Shown here: positions 42,591 through 52,784 of the stretch, one piece after another
Position numbering within the stretch: position 1 is the first letter of the stretch
Layout: each line of letters begins with the position of its first letter
NCBI GenBank assembly: GCA_024742395.1
Contig: JANSYO010000010.1
Location: forward strand, 32,946 to 96,945
DNA length: 64,000 nt
Direction of reading: 5' to 3'
Source: Cytophagales bacterium
GTDB lineage: Bacteria > Bacteroidota > Bacteroidia > Cytophagales > Spirosomataceae
The notes under the pieces: model-generated
Database searches by the model: none
Told to the model about the DNA's origin: nothing
Seen by the model: the letters and a program-made list of their open reading frames with translations, nothing else
Program-made: the position numbers and the translations under genes

Positions 42591-44855
42591 CTATGCGGCT
42601 TCATTTCTGATTCTTGATACGTTATCAACCCCTTTTATTTTACCCAATTTTTTTATGAGCTTGTCCAAGTGTTTTGTGTCAAAAACAAAGACTTTTATTT
42701 GTCCTTCAAAAACACCGCCGTCTGTATTGACATTTACTCCTCTCATATTAATGTGAAGCTCTTCAGAAATAATTGTTGAAATGTCCTGAATTATACCCAT
42801 GCGGTCAATCCCTTTCATATGAATTGTAGCCAGGTGGGCTTTCTCCATCTGAGAAGACCATCGGGCTTTTATTACCCGGTTTCCATAAGTAGTTAATAAT
42901 TGCTGAGAATTGGGGCAGCTGGTACGGTGAACCTTAATTCCTTCATTAACTGTTAAAAAACCAAATACATCATCACCCGGGATTGGGCTACAGCACTTTG
43001 ATAAGGTATAATCTAAAACCTGTAAATCATCACCTATGAGAAGAGAGTCTTCTCCATTATTTTTCTTTACTGCTCTTTCAAAATTCTTGGCGTTTTTGTA
43101 TGCCTCATCTTTTAAGTCGGCCTTCTTTCTTTTATTTTCATGAGACTCCCTTTCCTGTTTAAATCTTCTGATTTCATCTGGCTGTATGTACCCCTTACCA
43201 AAGAAATAATAAAGATCATTATAGTCTTTCTTATTGAAATAGGCTCTAAGTTGATTGAGCGTTTCAAGATTATTCTCAAGACCAAGAATTTTCAGCTTTT
43301 TAGTGATAATATCTTTACCATCACCTATGTAAACCTTATTTTCTTCTTTTAAGGCATCCTTAATTCTGGCTTTTGCCTTACTTGTTACCACAAACCTTAA
43401 CCAGTCTTCTGATGGCTTTTGAGTTTTAGTCGTAAGAATCTCTAACTGGTCACCATTGGCTAAGACATGTGAAATGGGTACAAGATGCCCATTCAGTTTT
43501 CCTGCCGTGCATTTACTGCCAATTTCGGTGTGTATTTCATAGGCAAAGTCTAAAACTGTGGCTCCTTTTCGCAGTACTTTGAGATCACCTTTAGGAGAGA
43601 ATACAAAAACGTCCTCGTTGTAGAGGTTTCCTCTAAAATCTTCAAGGAATTCCATAGCCGAATTATCCTTTGATTCCAGTGTCTCTCGTACCTGATTTAT
43701 CCATTGATCCAAAGGTTTATTTAGACTGGTATCGGCACCCTTGTATTTCCAGTGGGCGGCATAGCCTCTTTCGGCTACTTCATCCATTCTTTCTGTTCTG
43801 ATCTGTACCTCCACCCATACACCGGTGTGGCTCATTACGGTAGTATGCAATGACTCGTATCCGTTTGAGCGTGGAGTAGAGATCCAGTCTTTCAGCCTGT
43901 CAGGATTGGGTTTGTACTCATCCGTGACAATACTGTAAGCAAGCCAGCAAGCAGCTTTTTCGCGATCATTGGCCGTAGGCGAAATATCTTTTAAGATTAT
44001 TCTAATGGCAAAAAGATCATAGATGTTTTCAAAACTGGTGTTTTGTTTCCTGATCTTATTCCAGATAGAATAAATATGTTTAGGGCGGCCTTTTATATAA
44101 AAGTCAATGTTTGCAGCTTTAAGTCGTTTTGAAATCGGCTCCATGAAGGTATTAATAAACTCTTCACGTTTCTTTTTTCTTGATTTTAGTTTTTTGGCAA
44201 TTTCAGCATAAGCTTCAGGCTCATTATATTTCAGATATAGGTCTTCCAGTTCAGATTTTATCTGATAAAGGCCAAGTCTGTGGGCTAATGGAGCATAGAT
44301 ATAAATAGTTTCGTGAGCTATTTTTAACTGAGAATTCCTTGCCATGCTTTGCAAGGTTCTCATATTGTGGAGCCTGTCGGCCAATTTGATAAGAATAACC
44401 CTAACATCTTCAGAAAGTGTCAAAAGCATTTTCCTGAAATTCTCTGCCTGAGCGGATTGGCTCTGTTCAAAGTTTTCGGCTATTTTGGTTAAGCCATCAA
44501 TAATTTTAGCCACTTTGGGGCCAAACTGCCCCTCAATATCATCAAGGGTGAGTTCGGTGTCTTCAACAACATCATGTAAAAGAGCACAGACAATAGCTGT
44601 AGGGCCCAGGCCTATTTCTTCTACACAAATCATCGCCACATCCAGCGGATGATAGATGTAAGGTTCACCAGACTTTCTCCTCATTTCCTTGTGAGCATCC
44701 ATAGAAATGTCAAAAGCCTTTCTTATCTGTTTGAGGTCATCGCCCTGAAGATATGGCTTGGCCATTTTTAAAATGTCACGATATTTTGACTTGATAATCT
44801 TTCGCTCTGCTTCAGAGTAAAACTCATCTACCTTCTTAACTGCTATTTTCGCCAC
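42591..44855 (-). CDS. RelA/SpoT-family (p)ppGpp synthetase/hydrolase
   Basis: Makes and/or degrades the stringent-response alarmone (p)ppGpp. 754 residues, with full-length long-Rsh domains in order: HD hydrolase (about 45-200, with C-A-L-L-H-D-V-V-E-D-T), the synthetase domain (about 255-370, with P-R-S-N-G-Y-E-S-L-H-T-T), TGS (about 410-470), a Cys-containing conserved region (K-C-C-S-P-I-P-G-D) and a C-terminal ACT domain (about 680-750). Intact HD and synthetase motifs point to a bifunctional enzyme, the common form in Bacteroidota. The start ATG is 181 bases from the divergent tRNA-Leu. Confidence 0.95.
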   Translation of the reverse strand: MAKIAVKKVDEFYSEAERKIIKSKYRDILKMAKPYLQGDDLKQIRKAFDISMDAHKEMRRKSGEPYIYHPLDVAMICVEEIGLGPTAIVCALLHDVVEDTELTLDDIEGQFGPKVAKIIDGLTKIAENFEQSQSAQAENFRKMLLTLSEDVRVILIKLADRLHNMRTLQSMARNSQLKIAHETIYIYAPLAHRLGLYQIKSELEDLYLKYNEPEAYAEIAKKLKSRKKKREEFINTFMEPISKRLKAANIDFYIKGRPKHIYSIWNKIRKQNTSFENIYDLFAIRIILKDISPTANDREKAACWLAYSIVTDEYKPNPDRLKDWISTPRSNGYESLHTTVMSHTGVWVEVQIRTERMDEVAERGYAAHWKYKGADTSLNKPLDQWINQVRETLESKDNSAMEFLEDFRGNLYNEDVFVFSPKGDLKVLRKGATVLDFAYEIHTEIGSKCTAGKLNGHLVPISHVLANGDQLEILTTKTQKPSEDWLRFVVTSKAKARIKDALKEENKVYIGDGKDIITKKLKILGLENNLETLNQLRAYFNKKDYNDLYYFFGKGYIQPDEIRRFKQERESHENKRKKADLKDEAYKNAKNFERAVKKNNGEDSLLIGDDLQVLDYTLSKCCSPIPGDDVFGFLTVNEGIKVHRTSCPNSQQLLTTYGNRVIKARWSSQMEKAHLATIHMKGIDRMGIIQDISTIISEELHINMRGVNVNTDGGVFEGQIKVFVFDTKHLDKLIKKLGKIKGVDNVSRIRNEAA

Positions 44856-44965
44856 TTTAGCCTCCTTTTAGTCCTTGATTACTTCCTTTTTCAAAATTAG
44901 CCATCAAAGGTTGAATTTAATAGGATATAGTATCAATGAATTTTTTAAATATTTTTTCAATTTTG

Positions 44966-44998
44966 TTTTGTTGGAAATAAAAAACTCTGCTACATTTG
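44966..44998 (+). promoter_or_regulatory. Promoter of tRNA-Leu, Bacteroidota type
   Basis: TTTTG (44966-44970) at -33 and TACATTTG (44991-44998) at -7, separated by 20 bases: a textbook fit to the Bacteroidota consensus. The tRNA 5' end is 38 bases downstream of the -7 box. Confidence 0.85.
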
Positions 44999-45036
44999 CA
45001 GCCCGATTGAGAACGAAAGTTTTCAATTTTAAGGAT

Positions 45037-45118
45037 GCGGGCGTGGCGGAACTGGTAGACGTGCTAGACTTAGGATCTAGTGCCGCAAGGCGTGGGGGTT
45101 CGATTCCCTCCGCCCGTA
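45037..45118 (+). tRNA. tRNA-Leu, anticodon UAG
   Basis: 82-base tRNA with a long variable arm. Acceptor arms 45037-45043 and 45111-45117 pair (one G-U); anticodon stem CTAGA/TCTAG (45064-45068, 45076-45080) encloses a 7-base loop with anticodon TAG at 45071-45073. The GGTTCGA T-loop is at about 45096-45102. The CCA end is not encoded after the discriminator A. A terminator follows and a perfect promoter precedes. Confidence 0.97.
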
Positions 45119-45123
45119 CATTC

Positions 45124-45164
45124 AACCCTCTGGTCTAAATCGGCTAGGGGGTTTTTTCTTTTTA
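45124..45164 (+). terminator. Terminator after tRNA-Leu
   Basis: 10-bp stem with G-U pairs (45124-45133 and 45144-45153) followed by a long T tract with one C. It separates the tRNA from trigger factor. Confidence 0.85.
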
Positions 45165-45187
45165 ACACTTTTCCGAAATAGTTTTTA

Positions 45188-46528
45188 ATGGAAACAACAT
45201 TTAACAAATCTTCTTCTACGAACGCTACACTTAAGGTGGTGGTATCTCCGGAAGATTATCAGGCAGACGTAGACAAAAAATTAAAAGAATACGCAAAAAC
45301 TGCTCGTATTAAAGGCTTCAGACCTGGGCATGTGCCTTTAGGTTATGTGAAGAAATTGTACGGTAAAAGTTTATTAGTTGATACCGTTATTAATAAAGTT
45401 AGCGGTTCTGTTAATGAGTACATTACCGAAAATAAGATAAGAGTAGTAGGGGATCCTATGCCAAACAATGAGGCCTATACCATTGATTGGGATAACGATA
45501 AAGAATTTACTTTTGAGTATGAAGTAGGAACGGCTTCTGATTTTGAAGTTGATATTGAGCAATTGCCGGCAATTGATAACTACGAAATTGAGCCTTCTGA
45601 AGAGCAGGTTACACAAGCCATTGAAGATCTTCAAAGGCGTCATGGTGTTGATCTTGAGCCAGAAGAAGCTGAGATTGGCGATTTGATTTTTGGAACTTTA
45701 AGACAAGAGTCTTCCGAGTTTGAATCAAAATCAGGTATACCTACAGACAAGGTGATTGAAGAGTCACAAAAACTATTTGTGGGTCTGGAGAAAGGGTCTA
45801 AAGTGACTTTTGATATTCAAAAGCTTTTTTCTACTGTTAAGGATTTAGGTTTTGCTACTGGTAAATCTGATGAAGATGCTGCAGCTCTTTCTGGTGAGTT
45901 TGAGTTTGAAGTAGATAAAATCTCGAGAGTAACTCCAGCAAAAATTGATCAGGAGCTATTTGACAAAGCTTTAGGTGCTGGAGTAGCTTCTACTGAAGAA
46001 GAGTTTAAAGAGGCAGTAGTCAATATTATCAAAGAGAACTATAACAGAGAAAGTGGTTATCTTTTGGATTTTGATGTAGAGAAAACACTTCACGATAATA
46101 TTAAGATTGACTTACCCGAAGAATTTCTTAAGAAGTGGTTACTTGCTGTGAACGATGGCAAGGTGACTGAAGAAGATATTAATAATGAATTTGATGCTTT
46201 TACCCGTGGAGTTCGATTGGACTTAATTAAGTCTGAAATCGCCTCGAAAAATGAAATAAAAGTTGAGTATTCTGACGTTCTGGAAGAGGTGAAAAGTGAA
46301 ATAAGAAATTATTTCGGTCCTCAGGCAGCAGGAATGGATGCTTTTATTGAGCAAATGGCTAAAAAGCAATTGGAAGACAATAAGGACAATGCTTTCAGAA
46401 ACTATTACAACAAGGCTTTTGGCAGAGCTGTAATTGAATTTGCAAAAGGCAAAGTGAAAATTAACACCAAGTCTGTCAAAGTTGAAGAGTTTAATGAAAT
46501 TGCGAAAGCAAAATATGAGGTAGCTTAG
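45188..46528 (+). CDS. tig: Trigger factor
   Basis: Ribosome-associated chaperone. 446 residues: an N-terminal ribosome-binding domain (about 1-140) with the signature G-F-R-P-G-H-V-P at 43-50, a peptidyl-prolyl isomerase domain, here divergent, at about 150-250, and a long helical C-terminal arm to the end. The whole is in line with Bacteroidota trigger factors, which have weaker FKBP-like cores than proteobacterial ones. Position immediately before clpP and clpX is the classic tig-clpP-clpX arrangement, so new proteins are sent to folding or breakdown. Confidence 0.93.
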   Translation: METTFNKSSSTNATLKVVVSPEDYQADVDKKLKEYAKTARIKGFRPGHVPLGYVKKLYGKSLLVDTVINKVSGSVNEYITENKIRVVGDPMPNNEAYTIDWDNDKEFTFEYEVGTASDFEVDIEQLPAIDNYEIEPSEEQVTQAIEDLQRRHGVDLEPEEAEIGDLIFGTLRQESSEFESKSGIPTDKVIEESQKLFVGLEKGSKVTFDIQKLFSTVKDLGFATGKSDEDAAALSGEFEFEVDKISRVTPAKIDQELFDKALGAGVASTEEEFKEAVVNIIKENYNRESGYLLDFDVEKTLHDNIKIDLPEEFLKKWLLAVNDGKVTEEDINNEFDAFTRGVRLDLIKSEIASKNEIKVEYSDVLEEVKSEIRNYFGPQAAGMDAFIEQMAKKQLEDNKDNAFRNYYNKAFGRAVIEFAKGKVKINTKSVKVEEFNEIAKAKYEVA

Positions 46529-46549
46529 GCTAATCCTTAAATAGATTTT

Positions 46550-46583
46550 AAAGAAGCCGAAGCATAAGTTTCGGCTTCTTTGT
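46550..46583 (+). terminator. Terminator between tig and clpP
   Basis: Perfect 12-bp stem AAAGAAGCCGAA / complement (46550-46561, 46570-46581), 8-base loop, then TG and T. A short T-run makes it moderate in strength. Confidence 0.8.
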
Positions 46584-46614
46584 TTATACGAACCTCAAAG
46601 AATACTTTTTTGTT

Positions 46615-46622
46615 TACTTTTG
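46615..46622 (+). promoter_or_regulatory. -7 element upstream of clpP
   Basis: TACTTTTG matches TAnnTTTG exactly, 20 bases upstream of the clpP ATG. No TTG at the -33 distance is visible. Confidence 0.5.
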
Positions 46623-46642
46623 ACAAGAACTAACAATACAAC

Positions 46643-47314
46643 ATGAATTTCGGAGAAGAATTTAGAAAATACGCGGTACATCACCGTGGAATGAGTGGCC
46701 TTACAGTGGATGACTACATGAAGCACAATGTAGAAAACATGACGGCCAATATTATTGAAGAGCGTCCTATGCGTTTTGCAGCTATTGACGTTTTCTCAAG
46801 ATTAATAATGGATAGAATTATCTTTTTGGGTACGGGTATTGATGATCAAATAGCCAATATCGTAGTAGCTCAGCTGCTTTTCCTGGAGTCTGTTGATGCC
46901 AAGAAGGATATTTTAATGTACATCAATTCGCCAGGGGGGTCCGTTTATGCTGGTCTTGGTATGTATGATACTATGCAGTATGTAAGGCCTGAAGTAGCTA
47001 CTATTTGTACTTCATTGGCTGCTTCTATGGGTGCGGTGCTTCTAGCTGGCGGAGCTGCCGGTAAAAGGTCTGCTTTACCGCATGCTCGTGTAATGATTCA
47101 CCAGCCAAGTGGTGGTGCACAGGGTCAATCTTCTGATATGGAGATTTCTGTGAAACAGATAATTGAGCTAAGGAAAGAGTTATATGAGATTCTTGCACAG
47201 CATACTGGTAAAACATACAAGCAAATTGAGAAGGATTCTGATAGAGACTACTGGATGAAAGCTGAGGCTGCGAAAAGCTATGGCTTGATAGATGAAGTGC
47301 TTTACAGGGACTAA
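46643..47314 (+). CDS. clpP: ATP-dependent Clp protease proteolytic subunit
   Basis: Serine peptidase ring of the ClpXP protease. 223 residues, with a longer N-terminal part than E. coli ClpP after the propeptide. Catalytic triad is present: Ser128 in L-A-A-S-M-G-A, His153 in I-H-Q-P-S-G-G, Asp202 in R-D-Y-W-M. I-N-S-P-G-G-S at 95-101 is the ring-contact block. Terminators lie on both sides, so it has its own mRNA apart from clpX. Confidence 0.97.
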   Translation: MNFGEEFRKYAVHHRGMSGLTVDDYMKHNVENMTANIIEERPMRFAAIDVFSRLIMDRIIFLGTGIDDQIANIVVAQLLFLESVDAKKDILMYINSPGGSVYAGLGMYDTMQYVRPEVATICTSLAASMGAVLLAGGAAGKRSALPHARVMIHQPSGGAQGQSSDMEISVKQIIELRKELYEILAQHTGKTYKQIEKDSDRDYWMKAEAAKSYGLIDEVLYRD

Positions 47315-47368
47315 TCTATTTTTATTGAACAACATACAAATTGGATTGTTTTTTGTCCTAATTATTTT

Positions 47369-47396
47369 GGGAGGGTGGCTTACCCTCCCTTTTTAT
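47369..47396 (+). terminator. Terminator between clpP and clpX
   Basis: Perfect 8-bp stem GGGAGGGT / ACCCTCCC (47369-47376, 47382-47389), 5-base loop, followed by TTTTTT. Confidence 0.92.
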
Positions 47397-47460
47397 TCCT
47401 AAAATAGGGTCAATACCGCATTACTAACCCAAATATTCAACTGGATAAATGCGAAATGCG

Positions 47461-47468
47461 TACCTTTG
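47461..47468 (+). promoter_or_regulatory. -7 element upstream of clpX
   Basis: TACCTTTG matches TAnnTTTG exactly, 20 bases upstream of the clpX ATG. A -33 TTG is not clear. Confidence 0.55.
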
Positions 47469-47488
47469 TAAAATTTTAAATTCTAAAA

Positions 47489-48745
47489 ATGGCATATAAA
47501 GAGCCTTTTTGTTCGTTTTGCGGACGTAAAAAGAATGAAGTAGATCTTCTACTTTCGGGTACAGATGGTCATATCTGCAATCATTGTATAGTTCAGGGGC
47601 ATGATCTTGTACAGCAGGAGCTTTTTGGAGTAAATACAAAAGGCAAAAAGAAGAAAAAATCAGAACTTCCTAAGTTCGAGTTAAAACCACCATTAGAACT
47701 TAAAGAATACCTTGATGATTTTGTAATCGGGCAGGATGAAGCTAAAAAAGTGCTTAGTGTAGCGGTTTATAATCACTACAAGCGTTTAATGCAGCCTAAT
47801 TCTGATGATGATGTTACAATAGAGAAATCTAATATTATCATGGTAGGAGAGACAGGTACTGGTAAGACTTTTCTGGCTCGTACAATAGCTAAAATGCTTC
47901 AGGTTCCTTTCGCCATTGCAGATGCAACGGTTTTGACAGAGGCCGGGTATGTAGGAGAAGATGTGGAGAGTATCCTGAGTCGGTTATTGCAGTCGGCAGA
48001 TTACAATGCCGAGCTTGCAGAAAGGGGAATTGTATATATTGATGAGATCGATAAAATATCACGCAAATCTGACAATCCATCTATAACACGTGATGTAAGT
48101 GGGGAAGGCGTTCAGCAGGGTCTTTTGAAATTATTAGAGGGTTCTATAGTAAGTGTGCCGCCTCAAGGAGGAAGGAAGCACCCTGAACAGCCGTTGGTAC
48201 AGATCAATACGCAGAATATTCTTTTTATTTGTGGTGGTGCATTTGATGGAATAGACAGGCATATTGGAAAGAGAATAAACAAAGCTCCTATTGGTTTTTC
48301 TACAGATAAGAAAGTGAACAGAATTTGGGAGAATGACAATGTTCTCCGTTTTGTTACTCAGCAAGATTTAAAGTCTTTTGGGCTTATTCCCGAATTGATC
48401 GGTCGTCTGCCGCTTCTTACCTATTTGAATCCATTGGATAAAGAGACGTTAAAGAGGATTTTGGTAGAGCCAAAGAATTCATTGATAAAGCAATATAAAA
48501 AGCTTTTTGAAATGGAAGGGATCAAAATCAAATTTGAAGATGATGCGATGGACTACATCGTAGATCAGGCTGTTGTGTTCAATTTAGGTGCACGTGGCTT
48601 AAGGTCTATCTGCGAGGCAATCTTAACAGATGCGATGTTTGAACTTCCGTCAAAGAAGGATATTAAGGAATTTGTGGTGACGAAAGCCTATGCTGAGAAG
48701 AAGTTTGAGCACTCTTCTTACTATGAGTTAAAATTAGTGGCCTAA
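47489..48745 (+). CDS. clpX: ClpX ATPase
   Basis: AAA+ unfoldase of ClpXP. 418 residues: an N-terminal zinc-binding domain with Cys8, Cys11, Cys30, Cys33; Walker A G-E-T-G-T-G-K-T at 120-127; Walker B Y-I-D-E-I-D-K-I; the pore loop G-Y-V-G-E-D; and G-A-R-G-L-R (sensor 2) near 365. All parts are whole. It is followed 64 bases later by a lipoprotein gene. Confidence 0.97.
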   Translation: MAYKEPFCSFCGRKKNEVDLLLSGTDGHICNHCIVQGHDLVQQELFGVNTKGKKKKKSELPKFELKPPLELKEYLDDFVIGQDEAKKVLSVAVYNHYKRLMQPNSDDDVTIEKSNIIMVGETGTGKTFLARTIAKMLQVPFAIADATVLTEAGYVGEDVESILSRLLQSADYNAELAERGIVYIDEIDKISRKSDNPSITRDVSGEGVQQGLLKLLEGSIVSVPPQGGRKHPEQPLVQINTQNILFICGGAFDGIDRHIGKRINKAPIGFSTDKKVNRIWENDNVLRFVTQQDLKSFGLIPELIGRLPLLTYLNPLDKETLKRILVEPKNSLIKQYKKLFEMEGIKIKFEDDAMDYIVDQAVVFNLGARGLRSICEAILTDAMFELPSKKDIKEFVVTKAYAEKKFEHSSYYELKLVA

Positions 48746-48809
48746 GTCAATATCATTTAATTAAAATCAAGCGTTGGGTAAAAGTAAATTTTATCTGACG
48801 CTATTTTTT

Positions 48810-49361
48810 ATGCCTTTTCTAAAATTAATCATTAGTCTGGTCCTGATTTCGGGTATGTTGAGCTGCCGTTCTAACTATGCACTTTTTCAGGAGACATATG
48901 TACCTAAATTTAATAGACCCGCCAAAACTTTTGAGGGCTTAGAACTTAAAACCATTACTACCAGGAATCCGGATTTAGAACCAGTTGAAATATCTGCAGT
49001 GGTAGAGGTAAAGCGTGTGAAAACTTTTTTTCCTGCTATCAATATAGAAAAGAAGAAAGTCATCATTCCTGAATTAACACCAGTGCAAATTAAGGCACCT
49101 TTTGTTCAGAAGGGCGATCCACAAGCAAAGGCAAAAGAAAAAAAGAAAAGGCAGAGGCAACGGTTTTGGCGTCAGTTTGGAAGTAACCTTCTATTGGGGA
49201 CTGTATTTTTAGTAATTGCGGTACTCTTGGCACTTATACATCTTCAGAGTTTATCCATTTTGTTTGGTGTTGCATCTATTTTATTCCTATTTTTTGGTTT
49301 CAGAAAGATTTTCAAAAAGAAAAGAAGACAGATTAGAAATCCATTTAAAAGGAATTTATGA
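48810..49361 (+). CDS. Lipoprotein-like protein with C-terminal membrane helices
   Basis: 183 residues from the ATG at 48810. The N-terminus is a lipoprotein signal (M-P-F-L-K-L-I-I-S-L, then M-L-S-C). A basic, Lys/Arg/Gln-rich segment around 115-128 precedes two hydrophobic helices (about 134-152 and 155-170) and a strongly basic tail. The longest ORF would start at a TTG (48774); the ATG start puts the lipobox where a signal peptide needs it. It overlaps the following hydrolase gene by 4 bases. Function unknown. Confidence 0.6.
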   Translation: MPFLKLIISLVLISGMLSCRSNYALFQETYVPKFNRPAKTFEGLELKTITTRNPDLEPVEISAVVEVKRVKTFFPAINIEKKKVIIPELTPVQIKAPFVQKGDPQAKAKEKKKRQRQRFWRQFGSNLLLGTVFLVIAVLLALIHLQSLSILFGVASILFLFFGFRKIFKKKRRQIRNPFKRNL

Positions 49362-50080
49362 AAGTAATTTTACTCCACGGTTTTGGAGAGAACGCAGATA
49401 TTTGGGATACTTTCTTACCTAACCTTCCCAAAGAATTTGAATATATACTTCTTGATTACTCAAAAATAGCCTTTTGTCAAACGATTGATCAGTATGCTCA
49501 ATGGGTTCAATCTGAGGTAGAGCAGCGAAAAATAACCCGCTTTACACTCATTGGCCATTCTATGGGCGGGTATATTTCATTAGCCTATGCTGAAAGGTAT
49601 CCAGAATATTTAGCAGGCTTAGGCCTTTTTCATTCTACGGCTTTTGCAGATTCTGAAGAAAAGAAAAAAACAAGAGATAAAACCGCTGCATTTATTGAAA
49701 AAAAAGGAGCTGCAATATTTATAGAAGGCTTCTTGCCTAATATGTACAGTGATGATTTTAAGAGGAAAAATGGGGTGTATATCAGGCAGCAACTAGATGA
49801 CAACAAAAAACTGCCTGCAGAAGCTTTAATTCAGGCAACTTTGGCAATGAAAGAACGGCCCGATAGGTCCGCTACTTTAAAATCACTCAATGTTCCAGTT
49901 CTTTTTGTGATTGGGAAAAAGGATAGTTTTATTCCTTTTGAAGACGCCTTAAGTCAGATTTCAATGTTAAAGAAGCCTTTTGTACTAATTCTGGATCATG
50001 TAGCACATGCAGGAATGATGGAGGCTCCTCAAAGCTGTGCAGGAATTACTACCGACTTTTTGGAAGAATGTGATGCTTAA
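49358..50080 (+). CDS. Alpha/beta-hydrolase
   Basis: 240-residue hydrolase of the BioH/haloalkane-type fold. H-G-F-G-E-N near the start is the oxyanion loop, G-H-S-M-G-G at 66-71 holds the nucleophile Ser68, and H-V-A-H-A-G-M near 212-218 contains the catalytic His; an acid lies in G-K-K-D-S-F. No signal peptide, so it is cytoplasmic. The substrate is unknown. Its start overlaps the lipoprotein gene by 4 bases and its end overlaps convergent xerD by 4 bases. Confidence 0.87.
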   Translation: MKVILLHGFGENADIWDTFLPNLPKEFEYILLDYSKIAFCQTIDQYAQWVQSEVEQRKITRFTLIGHSMGGYISLAYAERYPEYLAGLGLFHSTAFADSEEKKKTRDKTAAFIEKKGAAIFIEGFLPNMYSDDFKRKNGVYIRQQLDDNKKLPAEALIQATLAMKERPDRSATLKSLNVPVLFVIGKKDSFIPFEDALSQISMLKKPFVLILDHVAHAGMMEAPQSCAGITTDFLEECDA

Positions 50081-50967
50081 GCTCTTGGGTGAAACTCCCG
50101 AATAGTTTGCTGTAAATAAGCTCTATCTAGATGAGTGTAGATTTCTGTAGTTGTAATACTGGCATGTCCTAGCATTTCCTGAACGGCTCTTAGGTCTGCA
50201 CCACCTTCAATCAGATGTGTAGCAAAACTGTGACGAAAGGTATGGGGTGAAACCTCTTTATAGATTTCTGCCAATTTTGCTAAATCCTTAATAATCAAGA
50301 AAATCATAACTCTGCTTAGCTTCTTTCCTCTTCTATTTAGGAATATGTAATCTTCATGCCCTCTGGCTATTTTTTGATGTGAACGTATGCTGTTAATGTA
50401 TATTTGAGTGTGCTTAATGGCTTGTAAGCCAATAGGTACGAGCCTGGTCTTTTCACCTTTTCCTGTTACTTGAACAAATCCCTCTTCAAAATGACAGTCA
50501 CTTAATTTAAGTTGAATTAATTCAGTGACACGGAGTCCACAGCTATAAAGAACTTCTAAAATTGCCCTGTTTCGTGTCCCTTCATCTGTTGAATGATCAA
50601 TGGCTTCCATCATTCTCTCAATTTCATGGAAATGCAATACCTCCGGAATTTTTCTCATATTTTTTGGACTTTCTATAAGCTCGGTAGGGCTCTCAGTGAG
50701 ATACTCTTCGAGCAAAAGAAATTTAAAAAAAGACTTCCATCCGCTTAACATTCTAGACTGTGAGGAGGGGTTAATACCAATATCGTTTAATTGAATAAGG
50801 ATGTCTGAAATGATTTCCGGAGTGATTTCGGAAGGTGAGTTTACACTGGAATATTGTTGAAGTTTAGAAACATCACGAACATAAGCCTCAATACTATTCT
50901 TAGAAAGTGACCTTTCCAGATGTAAATAATTTATAAACTCGTTTGTGTAATGACTCCAGTTATTCAA
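50077..50967 (-). CDS. xerD: Site-specific tyrosine recombinase, XerD type
   Basis: Resolves chromosome dimers at dif with a Xer partner. 296 residues with an N-terminal core-binding domain (about 5-90) and a catalytic domain. All active-site residues are present: Arg146, Lys170, His242, Arg245, His268, Tyr277 (nucleophile). H-T-F-R-H-S-F-A-T-H-L is the usual block around His242/Arg245. XerC versus XerD cannot be told with certainty. No integrase partner, att site or phage gene is near, which favours the housekeeping role. Confidence 0.92.
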   Translation of the reverse strand: MNNWSHYTNEFINYLHLERSLSKNSIEAYVRDVSKLQQYSSVNSPSEITPEIISDILIQLNDIGINPSSQSRMLSGWKSFFKFLLLEEYLTESPTELIESPKNMRKIPEVLHFHEIERMMEAIDHSTDEGTRNRAILEVLYSCGLRVTELIQLKLSDCHFEEGFVQVTGKGEKTRLVPIGLQAIKHTQIYINSIRSHQKIARGHEDYIFLNRRGKKLSRVMIFLIIKDLAKLAEIYKEVSPHTFRHSFATHLIEGGADLRAVQEMLGHASITTTEIYTHLDRAYLQQTIREFHPRA

Positions 50968-51126
50968 TTTTTTCTTCGGCTAGAAGCTGAAATTTAAAGA
51001 TTCATAACTAATTCTAAATCTTTTTGAGACATATTTCGTTAATTGTGTGTCTTATGGCCGATAAATCCTATTTGTTGGCTGTTAACATGAGGTATAAACG
51101 TTAAATAATTGTGGCTGGAACTTCCA

Positions 51127-51900
51127 ATGAATAAGCTTAAATCACATCTTGTTTTTTTATTGACCTTTGTGGTTTTGACCTCCAATGCACAATTAAGGAA
51201 TAGCGAAGAAGAGTCAGATCAAAATGACTCAAAGTACTTTGCTTATGGTGTGACTACAAACACACATTCTGGTTTATTGGGTGGTTTTGTGTTTAGAAGC
51301 TCTACACCGATTGCCACAGGAAAAACAATGCCTGTTCATAGGTATATTGCCCTTGAAGCTGTTAATCTAAAGCATCCGAAGGAGAACTCAAGTCCTACAC
51401 CTTTGGGCACCAAGTTTATTTATGGAAAGGTAAATTACTTTTTTGTTTTAAGGCCTGAATACGGCAGGGAGTGGTATTTCTTCAAAAAAAATGGAGAAAG
51501 CAGTATTGGTTTAAGCGGTATTCTGGCAGTTGGCCCTTCTATAGGTATCCAGAAACCATACTATATTAAATACGGCAGAGATATAAGTGAACAAGCGGTT
51601 TTAACACAGTATGATCCTGATATTCATACAGATTTTAATAGTATCAGAGGGGCTGGCAGTATTTGGCAGGGATTTTTAAATAACGCGAAAATAAATCCCG
51701 GTATACACATCAAAGCTGCCACGAGTATTGATATGAGTACATTTGGCGATAATATAACCGGTTTTGAATTGGGTACAACTTTGGAGTTGTTTTCGAAGGA
51801 ACCTGAGATAATGTCGTCAAAACTTACAACAAACTCAAGGGCATATGCCACGGCATACCTAACTTTGTACTTCGGTAACAAAAGACTAATCAAGAAATAA
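51127..51900 (+). CDS. Predicted exported protein upstream of lipA
   Basis: 257 residues from ATG 51127 (the longest ORF begins with GTG at 51109 and only adds six residues). Signal peptide ends around residue 22 (T-S-N-A-Q). The mature part is beta-rich with many aromatics, like an outer-membrane barrel or periplasmic protein, with no catalytic motif seen. I do not know the family. It is followed by lipA 2 bases later and diverges from xerD. Confidence 0.55.
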   Translation: MNKLKSHLVFLLTFVVLTSNAQLRNSEEESDQNDSKYFAYGVTTNTHSGLLGGFVFRSSTPIATGKTMPVHRYIALEAVNLKHPKENSSPTPLGTKFIYGKVNYFFVLRPEYGREWYFFKKNGESSIGLSGILAVGPSIGIQKPYYIKYGRDISEQAVLTQYDPDIHTDFNSIRGAGSIWQGFLNNAKINPGIHIKAATSIDMSTFGDNITGFELGTTLELFSKEPEIMSSKLTTNSRAYATAYLTLYFGNKRLIKK

Positions 51901-51902
51901 GC

Positions 51903-52772
51903 ATGTTAGAGGTTGAAGAAAAACCAGCAAGGGCCAAACGTCCTGATTGGTTACGAGTGAAATTGCCAATTGGTGAGAATTACAGAAAAGTAAGAGAAGT
52001 CGTAGATAAGAATAATCTCCATACCATTTGCCAGTCGGGTAATTGCCCGAATATGGGAGAGTGTTGGGGAGAAGGTACTGCTACTTTTATGATATTGGGT
52101 AACATTTGTACACGAAGCTGTACTTTTTGTGCTGTGGCGACGGGAAGACCAACTGAATATGATGTAGAAGAGCCGCAACGAGTGGCAGAAGCCATCAAAA
52201 CGATGGGTGTTAAGCATGCTGTTATTACTTCCGTAAATCGAGATGAATTAAAAGATAAAGGTGCAGAGGTTTGGTATCAAACAGTTGTGAAAACGAAGGA
52301 GCTCTCGCCAAGTACAACAATTGAAACGCTAATTCCTGATACGAAATCTAACTGGGAGGCACTCTACAGGATGATTTCTGCTGGTCAGGAGGTAGTTTCT
52401 CATAATATGGAAACTGTAGAAAGATTATACCGCCCTGTGAGGCCTCAAGCAAAGTATGCGAGGAGTTTAGAGCAAATTAGACGAACAAAGGAGTACGGCA
52501 AAAGAACTAAAACAGGGATCATGCTAGGTCTCAGTGAAACAAAAGAGGAGGTTTTTAAAGCCATGGATGATTTGGTTGAGAATGGTTGTGATATTTTAAC
52601 ATTAGGTCAATATCTTCAACCAACTAAAATGCATCATGAAGTGATTGAATTTATTCATCCTGATCTTTTCGAACTATATAAGGAAGAAGGTTTAAAAAGA
52701 GGTTTGAAATATGTTGAATCAGGTCCACTGGTCAGATCAAGCTATCATTCTGAACGACATGTGAATGTCTGA
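51903..52772 (+). CDS. lipA: Lipoyl synthase
   Basis: Radical-SAM enzyme inserting two sulfurs into protein-bound octanoate to give lipoate. 289 residues. Both clusters are marked: C-x4-C-x5-C at Cys43, Cys48, Cys54 (auxiliary 4Fe-4S) and C-x3-C-x2-C at Cys69, Cys73, Cys76 (radical SAM). The C-terminal R-S-S-Y block is present. A terminator follows immediately. Confidence 0.96.
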   Translation: MLEVEEKPARAKRPDWLRVKLPIGENYRKVREVVDKNNLHTICQSGNCPNMGECWGEGTATFMILGNICTRSCTFCAVATGRPTEYDVEEPQRVAEAIKTMGVKHAVITSVNRDELKDKGAEVWYQTVVKTKELSPSTTIETLIPDTKSNWEALYRMISAGQEVVSHNMETVERLYRPVRPQAKYARSLEQIRRTKEYGKRTKTGIMLGLSETKEEVFKAMDDLVENGCDILTLGQYLQPTKMHHEVIEFIHPDLFELYKEEGLKRGLKYVESGPLVRSSYHSERHVNV

Positions 52773-52784
52773 TATTAGAATTTA

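Noticed and set aside
44875..45138. An 87-codon plus-strand ORF (and a 73-codon minus-strand one) over tRNA-Leu
   Set aside because: They run through the tRNA and its promoter; no family resemblance.
50077..50967. xerD as an integrase of a mobile element
   Set aside because: No att repeats, phage or mobilisation genes nearby; neighbours are ordinary chromosomal genes.
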